From: Tubulanus polymorphus
Lineage: Eukaryota; Nemertea; Palaeonemertea; Tubulaniformes; Tubulanidae
DNA length: 23,000 nt
NCBI RefSeq assembly: GCF_964204645.1
Contig: NC_134033.1
Span: 1,354,631-1,377,630, forward strand
Direction of reading: 5' to 3'
Shown here in pieces: positions 17,701-23,000 of this stretch (position 1 is its first letter; every line of letters starts with the position of its first letter). The position numbers were made by a program, and so were the translations under genes. The notes under the pieces were generated by a model, which worked only from the letters and a program-made list of their open reading frames with translations, ran no database searches and had not been told where the DNA came from.

Positions 17701-18606
17701 ACTTTAGATTGAGCTCGCGTTTCTGGAATCTTCTATTTTACAGCAGGAATGAGGCCCAGCATCCGGCAGCGGTATCGCGGCGCCAAGATGTCGCTGTGGC
17801 TCGACTTGATCCCGAAGATCCATCGACCCGACGACCTCGACGAGAAATACCACCTCCTCGACCAGCACAACAATCGTTCGTCATACGACGTCAACACTCT
17901 AGACGTGGACGGTCATCTTATATTTCCGCCGATACCGTCGACGACGGCGCCGACCACGACCGAATCGACCACGCAACCGACTACAACCACTCAACTTATA
18001 ACGGAAATACCCCGTTTGACGCTACTTCCGGCGCCGACGAATCCTAGTCAGGGCGGGGAATCGTCTGCGGCGACCGGAAACTCGTTACTCAGCGCAAACT
18101 CGTCGTTAAGTATAACCCTAGCGGTCGGCTGTTCGTTACTGTGTTTAAATATTCTCGTGTTCGCCGGGGTTTACTACCAGCGCGACAAAATGCGCGGCGG
18201 AAGCGGAAATAAACACGAACAGGAGCGCGAATATCTGAATAAACCATCGCCGCAAGGTGGCGCCACTGAGAACCACGTGGCGGCGGCGGCCGATCATCGT
18301 AAAATGAACAGTCATCATCACCATCACGTGCTGCCACCTGGCAGCGACTCGGAGATGTCGACGCTGCAACGCGCGGGTACCGGAAGTAATTCGAACACGG
18401 TGTTAAAACTACCGGCGTCGGTGCGGACTAATTCTACGTGCTCCTCGCCGCGTAATGTTAACGGTAATTCGCCGACGTCGCGCAGTCCGTACAGTAATAG
18501 TCCGCCTGCGTACGCAACCATGAACCGCTCATACCAAAAATCGCACTCGAAAGACGGTCCGCATTGCGGTAACCAGGACGGTCAGAATCCGGTCACTATC
18601 GTGTAA
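12454..18606 (+). CDS. NLGN: Neuroligin-family adhesion protein, 5'-truncated gene (four exons)
   Basis: Neuroligins are single-pass postsynaptic adhesion proteins with a non-catalytic cholinesterase-like ectodomain that binds presynaptic neurexin. The coding sequence joins 12454-12639, 13174-13972, 14531-14649 and 17747-18606. Entry is at phase 1 and the introns are phase 1, 2 and 1, all GT-AG, giving 653 codons in one open frame plus a stop. Order seen: esterase core with a glycine at the nucleophile position (GQGYG), conserved MTYWTNFAKTGDPNKP, the end of the ectodomain (FLHIG / RYRGAK / WLDLIPKIH), a Thr-rich stalk, one membrane segment (SITLAVGCSLLCLNILVFAG), and a cytoplasmic tail with PPAY and C-terminal TIV. 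The N-terminal esterase exons and signal peptide are not in the window. Gliotactin is a related alternative; the stalk, membrane segment and tail fit neuroligin better. Family call is firm; the subtype is not. Confidence 0.93.
12640..13173 (+). other. Neuroligin intron between exons A and B
   Basis: A 534-bp GT-AG phase-1 intron. It holds one diverged copy of the dispersed 'ctgtggaactgggtcc' motif near 12800-12825. It also has a short fragment of the CTTGCCACAAGTGG repeat family near 13066-13098, shared with the arrays at 1781-2215 and 8581-8830. An open frame at 12747-12932 has no recognisable features and I do not treat it as coding. Confidence 0.8.
13174..13972 (+). CDS. NLGN: Neuroligin exon B: C-terminal half of the esterase domain
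   Basis: The acceptor is TTATTTCAG at 13165-13173 and the donor is GG|GTCAGT at 13973. The 799-nt exon is GC-richer than its surroundings. It encodes SMSGSALSTWAV (family IxSGxALSxWAV) and the cysteine pair KVNC...LVKC that forms a disulfide in neuroligins. It then carries FGPVI, GVMKNEG (the Glu region of the old triad), a DW...TRNSVMELL...YVAPS segment, TYYYAF, GGIHGEDLMYALGAPL (the old triad His kept) and MTYWTNFAKTG. An N-D-T glycosylation sequon precedes TRNS. Two positions that are cysteine in vertebrate neuroligins (YAFYHHC and FPCNF) are serine here (YPS, FPS). The exon leaves at phase 2. Confidence 0.95.
13973..14530 (+). other. Neuroligin intron between exons B and C
   Basis: A 558-bp phase-2 intron. 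Near 14236-14310 it carries diverged sequence in inverse orientation to the 47-bp repeats of 10195-11487 (it contains cttagttctatagcc and aacttaagaca). A diverged 'ctgtggaactgaatcc' motif lies near 14178-14195. No coding potential was recognised. Confidence 0.78.
14531..14649 (+). CDS. NLGN: Neuroligin exon C: end of the esterase domain
   Basis: The acceptor is TTCCGTGTAG at 14521-14530 and the donor is G|GTAAGT at 14650, a strong consensus. The first base completes the Gly of KTG. The exon then reads DPNKPEEQKSEHGGSRAPNR, FVDLTWPAFLPQDRW and FLHIG, which lines up with the neuroligin sequence GDPNxPxPQ...PNRFxxxxWxxF...YLHIG. No open reading frame of usual length marks this exon; it is recognised by splice phase and homology. 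Exit is phase 1, completed by GA at the start of the membrane exon. A CAG tract begins 14 nt into the downstream intron. Confidence 0.92.
14663..14707 (+). repeat. CAG microsatellite next to the exon C donor
   Basis: CAGCAG CTGCTG followed by about 11 uninterrupted CAG units, starting 14 nt into the intron after G|GTAAGT. The sense transcript would carry CAG; the opposite strand gives the poly-Ala open frame at 14640-14894, which is not a gene. Confidence 0.95.
14717..14769. repeat. Two adjacent perfect hairpins
   Basis: TCCCTC / GAGGGA with a 5-nt loop at 14719-14735, then GAAACCTATAAAT / ATTTATAGGTTTC (14738-14750, 14757-14769) around CAAAAC. Both lie directly after the CAG tract within the intron. 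Confidence 0.8.
15184..15274 (+). other. GC-rich block with acceptor-like start; possible alternative terminal exon
   Basis: ACATTTCAG at 15175-15183 precedes a GC-rich stretch unlike the surrounding intron. Spliced to exon C (phase 1) it would read ...LHIG-ESRRDYF-stop, removing stalk, membrane segment and tail. Other frames stay open longer but are out of phase. There is no poly(A) signal close by that I would rely on. Weak evidence. Confidence 0.2.
15895..16115. repeat. Dispersed CRE-containing repeat, two diverged copies
   Basis: CCCCTATGACGTCATCAT at 15912-15929 and GATGATGTCATAGGTGGATT at 16065-16084, the latter followed by GGAGGCAGCCATATTTTCT. The two are roughly in inverse orientation. 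The same family is abundant at 19100-20145 and forms the foldback at 22621-22715. Confidence 0.65.
17005..17073. repeat. ~30-bp inverted repeat (foldback)
   Basis: ATTTAAAGGGTATCATCGTT continuing TTTTAAAGCTA (17005-17035), then TAGCTTTCGAAAACGATTAT continuing ACCCTTTAAAT (17043-17073), around a 7-nt loop. Weaker pairing extends outward (AAAAATAG / CTATTTTT). A MITE-like hairpin or an intronic foldback without coding capacity. Confidence 0.8.
17747..18606 (+). CDS. NLGN: Neuroligin exon D: stalk, membrane segment, cytoplasmic tail, stop
   Basis: The terminal coding exon has 285 complete codons and a TAA stop at 18604-18606. Counting from ATG 17749, residues 1-25 finish the esterase fold (RQRYRGAKMSLWLDLIPKIH). 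Residues 64-82 are a Thr-rich, probably O-glycosylated stalk; N-glycosylation sequons lie at 42 (NRS) and 117 (NSS). Residues 121-143 are the membrane helix, followed by QRDKMR as a cytoplasmic stop-transfer. The tail is about 140 residues, Ser/Asn-rich, with a His run at 189-193, PPAY at 252-255 (PPxY, potential WW-domain ligand) and C-terminal TIV, a class I PDZ ligand (S/T-x-hydrophobic). The ATG at 17749 is internal, not a start. The acceptor is a CAGCAG tandem. Confidence 0.95.
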
Positions 18607-18642
18607 CAACTAGAGATTTATAGATTTCAGCTTTAGGTTTAT

Positions 18643-18650
18643 TGTAAATA
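18643..18650 (+). promoter_or_regulatory. Pumilio response element-like site 1
   Basis: TGTAAATA on the sense strand of the 3' UTR fits the Pumilio/PUF consensus UGUANAUA exactly, 37 nt after the stop codon. It is short and the UTR is AT-rich, so chance occurrence is possible. Confidence 0.4.
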
Positions 18651-18745
18651 TCGATATCAATATCATGATTATCATTAGATCATTATTTTGAGGTATTAAT
18701 ATTGATATTGTTGCAATTATCAATATTAATATTAATATTACTAGA

Positions 18746-18753
18746 TGTAAATA
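18746..18753 (+). promoter_or_regulatory. Pumilio response element-like site 2
   Basis: A second exact UGUANAUA match (TGTAAATA) lies 7 nt before the ATTAAA signal. Two exact matches within about 110 nt of the same short UTR make regulation somewhat more plausible than either site alone. Confidence 0.4.
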
Positions 18754-18785
18754 GATGTGATTAAAGTAAGAAGTATTGAATTGTT

Positions 18786-19099
18786 GTTTTTTTTGTTGAA
18801 TTTAATTTAATTGATTTCTGCTTTGATTTTTTCTCAGTTCAATGGCTTAGAATCGGGTGTGTGTTGCGAGTCCGCGTTACGCATTTTCAACATACCCAAA
18901 AATGGCGTATGAGTGTTAGATACAATAACAAAACAAGTAGCTAGAAATATTCTATGAATTACAGAAATTCATAGAAGATTCCGAATATACAGAAACCGTG
19001 ATCGTGACCGTCACCTTTTGAGTAAATGAATTGTAAAATACTTTCGCCTAGCTTCTACCGGACCTGCGAAACATTGTTATGAACATCCGTTATCTTTTC
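18786..19099. other. No gene recognised downstream of the neuroligin 3' end
   Basis: It begins with the T/G-rich element behind the poly(A) signal. A short inverted repeat, TCTATGAATT / AATTCATAGA, lies at about 18950-18975. No open frame. Confidence 0.5.
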
Positions 19100-19500
19100 T
19101 GTAAAAACCGATGATGTCATAGGGAGATGTATGACGTGGTTATCAATTTGTAGTAATCAAACATAATTTTCATACCCATGTTCACGTATTTGCGAAAATT
19201 ATGAAATTCATTCAGTCATCTATTCTGAAAGGGTCTATAAGAACATTTGATGATGTCAAAGGGGGATTCAGGGAGCAATGTTTTTGCGGCGGGGGTGTTT
19301 AGATGGGATCACTGGTTAAATCGGTGATGTCATTGGGAGATTTATGTAGACATGCACCTTTTATAGAAGGGTATTTTGATCAGATCACTAGTAGACAATG
19401 TTTGATGACGTCATAGGGTGATTTATGAAGACATGCACATTTTCTAGAAGGGTACTTTGATCTGAGTAGACAATATTTGATAATGCCATATCGGGAATTT
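19100..19500. repeat. Degenerate CRE-type repeats, ~75-80-bp spacing
   Basis: ATGATGTCAT-like cores at about 19113, 19243, 19325 and 19405 (TGATGACGTCATAGGGTG), with a further diverged one near 19480. They are followed by GATTTATG, ACATGCAC and AGAAGGGTA segments; the last units are 75-81 bp apart. Confidence 0.75.
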
Positions 19501-19869
19501 TGTGGGAAAATTATTGGAGGCATCAATTTGATGTAGATGACGTATTTAAGGCGGTGGTAATACCCGGAACCGGTGAGAAATGGTTGTTTTATGAAGCCGT
19601 GTTTTAGTGTTTTCCACGCGTGCCGCCTAACCGTTAAACTTCGTAGCGTTATTAATTTTCAATGAAATATTCATCAGCTTTTACGGGGCGCAAACGAATC
19701 GAAACTGATCGCGCGTAGAGTGATCGTAGCCGTGCACGTAGTGGTCTTTGAGACCGGTAGATCACGTCAAATACCGATCATTTATCATCATTCACTCGAC
19801 CACAACGTTCTTCACGTTACATACTCACAAACCGATTCCACTGTCGTCTTTTCCGCAAGGTCTGGATAA
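19501..19869. other. No gene recognised
   Basis: Unique-looking non-coding sequence between two blocks of the CRE-type repeat. Nothing supported. Confidence 0.45.
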
Positions 19870-20145
19870 ATAATGATGATGTCATAGAGGGGTTTATGCG
19901 GGCAGCCATCTTTTCTGCAAAGGTATGTTACTAAGTTATGATGTCATAGAGGAATTCATGAGGCAGCCATCGTTTTTGCGAAAGTATATTATGAAGTGAT
20001 GACATCATAGGAGGTTGCATGAGGCAGCCATCTTTTCTGCAAAGGTATATCATGAAGTAATGATATCATTGGGGGGATGTCTTTAGAGGCAGCCATGTTT
20101 TCTACAACGGTTTATGACGTCAGCGGATCTGTGAAGCAGCCATTG
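19870..20145. repeat. 61-bp tandem array of the CRE-type repeat, about five copies
   Basis: Cores GATGTCATAGAGG, GATGTCATAGAGG, GACATCATAGGAGG, GATATCATTGGGG and TATGACGTCAGCGG sit about 61, 61, 61 and 53 bp apart. All but the degenerate last copy carry GAGGCAGCCATCTTTTCTGC-like ends. The reverse of that end, AAGATGGCTGC, resembles a YY1 site, and TGACGTCA variants resemble a cAMP response element. Confidence 0.85.
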
Positions 20146-20210
20146 TGAGTTTAACTTCAACTGGCGTCAGTATATTTTGCTCCAAGCGCTCCGAAAAACT
20201 GCCTCGGAAT

Positions 20211-20282
20211 CGTCGAGTAAAGATTTCCGAATAACTCGCGAGGAATTTCGCGAGTTATTCCCCGTGAATGCGATACTCGACG
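20211..20282. repeat. Nested hairpin, 72 nt
   Basis: Inner stem GAATAACTCGCGA / TCGCGAGTTATTC (20229-20241, 20248-20260) is a perfect 13 bp around GGAATT. Outer stem CGTCGAGTA / TACTCGACG (20211-20219, 20274-20282) adds 9 bp. Size is in the range of a small structured RNA or precursor hairpin, but the internal loop is asymmetric. Confidence 0.75.
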
Positions 20283-21523
20283 GAAATGTGAATTTCGTAA
20301 CTTTTTTCTGAGATAAAAATCGGGATCAAATTAAATCGATAGATCTTTGACTGTAAAATTGAGCGATGCGTCTCCGGGGTGAATATCCTAGATACGGCGA
20401 TCTAGAGCTCTAGATTTACGGTTACGGTTTGTCGTCGTATCTACGATGCGTGGAGAACTTCCTGTGTCTCCGGTGTGCGCTTGTAGATTTTTTCACGACG
20501 GGTTTGTTTGCAATCCAAACAACCCGTACACGACGCCGAGCCATTTTTCCCATTCACCGGAATATCTGGAAGACAAGACGCCGAGTGAAAGGCTGAATTT
20601 CACGCTCTGCGAAGCTTAAAGCTTTAATTTGCTAGAACTCTAGTTGTTCATCCTTCGTTCAAAGAGCGCGCGTATCATGTTCTGAACGCCGTTCAAATCA
20701 AGACATTTCACGCCCTTCTCACAACGCTGTCGTTTTTCAATATTTCGAAATCACCCTCCGATTCCGATTCGAAATCTACTTGTGCTAGAATTTCATGAAA
20801 ATTCTCGGTGTTTTTTGATACGTAAAAATGACTACTAGAAATCATCGATCGCGGCCGATGAAAAATGACAACATTTCCGCCGGGTGGGTCAAGGTCAGCC
20901 GGGAAGGGCGTATTGATTTATTTGTCTCTAACGAACCTGATAAACCGGCGGAGACTCTAACTAACCATATCTAAAGACCCGACGTTCAATGAGAATTGAC
21001 CGCTTGATAACGGTCGGGGCGACCTGAGGTCGGGCAAATTAACCGCAAATGTAATAGAAAAATCGCCGTCACCGCTGCTGCTTATGACGGCGGCGCGACT
21101 TGTGGCGCAGATGTGCGCGCGCGTTCCTTTCTACGAAGTCGGTGATAATGCGTTTAACTTAACTGAGCGTCGATCTAAGTTTATTACATCCGCAACGCGT
21201 TCCGGTCGTTCGATATTTATCGACCCGAAAATCGGTTGATAATTGTTGGCGTCAAGACGACGTTGAATTAAACGATTGACCGATTTTTTGTGTTGGTTAT
21301 TTATTAGTATCTGATCGTTGAGTTATTCGCTGTCGAATTTATGATTTTCTGTTATGCATCGTCGCAATCTTCGATCATTGTGTTATCACAACTGCGGTAT
21401 CGGACTCGGTGGCCTGGACCCTCATACCCCCCTCTCAGCCTGGGCCATGTAGCAAAATAGAGCCCAGGCTTAAGATTGTTCAGTTTAAAGAAAATCGCAC
21501 GTAAAACAGGTCCGAAAATGTTT
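20283..21523. other. No gene; several dyads
   Basis: ATCTAGAGCTCTAGAT (20400-20415) is a perfect 16-bp palindrome. ACGGGTTTGTTTG / CAAACAACCCGT (20498-20527) is a near-perfect hairpin. CGCCGTCA / TGACGGCG lies at 21064-21092. TCAAGGTCA near 20889 fits an extended nuclear-receptor half site. No open frame is supported. Confidence 0.5.
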
Positions 21524-22272
21524 CCTTGAGCTAGTGTAGTTTATTCAGCGTTTCGACTATATCCTAATAGTCATCTTCAGGAATACTGTATTCCTTGAGC
21601 TAGTTTAGTTTATTCAACGTTTCGACTATATCCTAATAGTCATCTTCAGGAATACTGTATTCCTTGAGCTAGTGTAGTCTGTTCAACGTTTCGACTATAT
21701 CCTAATAACCATCTTCAGGAATACTGCATTCCTTGAGCTAGTGTAGTTTATTCAACGTTTCGACTATATCCTAATAGTCATCTTCAGGAATACTGTATTC
21801 CTTGAGCTAGTGTAGTTTATTCAACGTTTCGACTATATCCTAATAGTCATCTTCAGGAATACCGTATTCCTTGAGCTCGTGTAGTTTATTCAAAATTTCG
21901 ACTATATCCTAATAGTCATCTTCAGGAATACTGTATTCCTTGAGCTAGTGTAGTTTATTCAACGTTTCCACTATATCCTAATAGTCATCTTCAGGAATAC
22001 TGTATTCCTTGAGCTAGTGTAGTTTATTCAACGTTTCGACTATATCCTAATAGTCATCTTCAGGAATACTGTATTCCTTGAGCTAGTGTAGTTAATTCAA
22101 CGTTTCCACTATATCCTAATAGTCATCTTCAAGAATACTGTATTCCTTGAGCTAGTGTAGTTTATTCAACGTTTCGACTATATCCTAATAGTCATCTTCA
22201 GGAATACTGTATTCCTTGAGCTAATGTAGTTTATTCAAAATTTCGACTATATCCTAATAGTCATCTTCAGAA
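21524..22272 (-). repeat. 69-bp tandem repeat, about 11 copies, with hammerhead-like core on the minus strand
   Basis: CCTTGAGCTAGTGTAGTTTA recurs every 69 bp from 21524 to 22214. Read on the minus strand, units give GGAATA-CAG-TATTCC (hairpin), CTGAAGA, T, GACTAT-TAGGAT-ATAGTC (hairpin), GAAACG. CTGANGA - stem - GAAA is the order of hammerhead ribozyme core boxes. The extra T after CTGAAGA and no clear stem III with a UH cleavage site argue against a working ribozyme. Some copies have GTGGAAACG or GTCGAAATTTTG instead. Confidence 0.9.
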
Positions 22273-22620
22273 ACGTTGAACAGCTAAAGGAACGTACAAT
22301 ATGGTGGTTAAGATTGTTAAGCCTTAAGATTATTTGAAATTTTTGCACTCATGCAACTATGCCTTGTTGTAAATAAATCAAGAGTGTGATTGGTTTTATT
22401 CAGTGCTGTGTTGTGTGAGTTCACGAGGACCCAGTTCCACAGAACCCACAGGAATTAAAGACTAGAGATCATCTCCAATGTTCAAACTCTAAGTCACATT
22501 TATACCGCGAACTGTGGAACTGGAGCCTGTACGCAATTTATGTACAAAGCTACACAGTAAATGATTTTTAAAAATGTACATACCTTCACATACTGTATTC
22601 AAATATAGGCACATCCGGAG
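22273..22620. other. No gene recognised
   Basis: Two copies of the dispersed motif ctgtggaactgg (one inverted near 22430, one direct near 22511). No open frame. Confidence 0.45.
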
Positions 22621-22715
22621 AAAGATGTCTGTCTCTTTGAATCACCCTATGACATCATCACTTTAACAATGTAGTGTGATCATATCATAGGGTGATTCAT
22701 GGGTCAGCCATCTTT
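22621..22715. mobile_element. 95-bp foldback element (MITE-like, CRE-type family)
   Basis: AAAGATGTCTGTCTCTTTGA continuing ATCACCCTATGACATCATCA is mirrored by TGATCATATCATAGGGTGAT continuing TCATGGGTCAGCCATCTTT, with a loop of roughly 15 nt. The arms match the units at 19870-20145. No clear target duplication. Confidence 0.75.
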
Positions 22716-22728
22716 TTTGGGTGCAATT

Positions 22729-22749
22729 TATATATATATATATATATAA
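22729..22749. repeat. TA dinucleotide microsatellite
   Basis: About ten TA units following GCAATT. Confidence 0.93.
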
Positions 22750-23000
22750 ACCTAGCAACTACCGGTAAACGTGAAAATGCATATCATTATAAAAATCTGA
22801 TAAAAACAATTGTAAATAGGGGGCGAATGATTAATCAATTATGATTATGATTAATTACGTAACGTATATATGTATATTATAATTATTAAGATTATTATTA
22901 ATATATGCTTTTTCTACAAATAAAGCAATACAATCAAATAAATGAATCAGTTATATCAAAAGCACACTTGTACTGATCTTGTTTATTTCGTTCGATGCAA
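22750..23000. other. AT-rich, no gene recognised
   Basis: Strongly AT-rich, with tattaattaagatta-type runs and AATAAAGC at about 22919. No open frame. Confidence 0.5.

Larger units (their letters stand above)
14650..17746 (+). other. Neuroligin intron between exons C and D
   Basis: A 3.1-kb phase-1 intron. It opens with GTAAGT and a CAG tract (14663-14707), followed by hairpins at 14717-14769. It also contains a GC-rich block with an acceptor-like start (15184-15274), two copies of a CRE-containing dispersed repeat (about 15895-16115) and a 30-bp foldback (17005-17073). It closes with a CAGCAG acceptor. An open frame on the opposite strand at 16157-16372 is AT-rich and unrecognised; I do not call it. 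Confidence 0.8.
18607..18785 (+). promoter_or_regulatory. Neuroligin 3' UTR with poly(A) signal
   Basis: The UTR is strongly AT-rich. ATTAAA at 18760-18765, the commonest variant of AATAAA, is followed about 15 nt later by a GT/T-rich stretch (18779-18800, ttgttgttttttttgttg). That fits cleavage near 18780 and a short UTR of about 175 nt. AT-rich dyads (atatcgatat, caatattaatattaatatt) lie between the stop codon and the signal. Confidence 0.65.

Noticed and set aside
17709-18521. Frames overlapping exon D (112 codons + strand; 65-82 codons minus strand)
   Set aside because: The phase from exon C and the membrane and tail homology fix the frame starting at 17747; the others are shadows.
21524-22272. 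CRISPR-like regular array
   Set aside because: Whole 69-bp units repeat with no unique spacers, and the window is eukaryotic; it is a minisatellite.

Overview
This is an invertebrate nuclear genome window: AT-rich, intron-containing, full of minisatellites and small foldback elements, with one clear protein-coding gene. That gene is the 3' two thirds of a neuroligin-family synaptic adhesion protein on the + strand, in four exons (12454-12639, 13174-13972, 14531-14649, 17747-18606). All splice phases agree and the joined frame is open for 653 residues to a stop at 18604-18606. Several residue patterns (HGEDL, GAPL, a transmembrane segment ending VYYQRDK, a missing cysteine pair) look more like protostome than vertebrate neuroligins as I recall them. 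A mollusc or another lophotrochozoan is my best guess, held weakly. The N-terminal roughly 150-200 residues lie upstream; I could not find their exons in the first 12.4 kb.

Layout. 1-12450 is probably intron and/or intergenic DNA. It holds tandem arrays of 109 bp (353-1140), 69 bp (1781-2215), ~73 bp (4280-4425), ~50 bp (5590-5865), 20 bp (7047-7192), 77 bp (8581-8830) and 47 bp (10195-10490 and 11009-11487). It also holds two purine tracts, a decayed non-LTR retrotransposon reverse transcriptase (3755-4060), two copies of a TA-flanked MITE with ~29 bp terminal inverted repeats (5000-5101, 7634-7816), and a tRNA-like palindrome (9262-9350). 11990-12453 is a 60-bp array running directly into the first recognised exon. 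12454-18606 is the neuroligin exons and introns. 18607-18785 is a short AT-rich 3' UTR with two Pumilio-type sites and an ATTAAA poly(A) signal. 18786-23000 is non-coding, with degenerate CRE-containing repeats (19100-20145), strong hairpins (20211-20527), an 11-copy 69-bp array (21524-22272), a 95-bp foldback (22621-22715) and a TA microsatellite.

The most striking point is at 12151-12460. The 60-bp repeat unit contains a complete 3' splice site: a TACTAAC branch-point box, a T-rich tract, CAG, and the first bases of the exon. Only the last copy continues into the neuroligin reading frame; the earlier copies are decoy acceptors that would meet a TAG after GFMSAP. The same unit carries a core matching CTCF sites. 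Other leads are a NAGNAG acceptor before the membrane exon, a possible alternative terminal exon that would give a soluble form, a CAG tract 14 nt after a donor site, and a hammerhead-like core in the 21.5-22.3 kb array.
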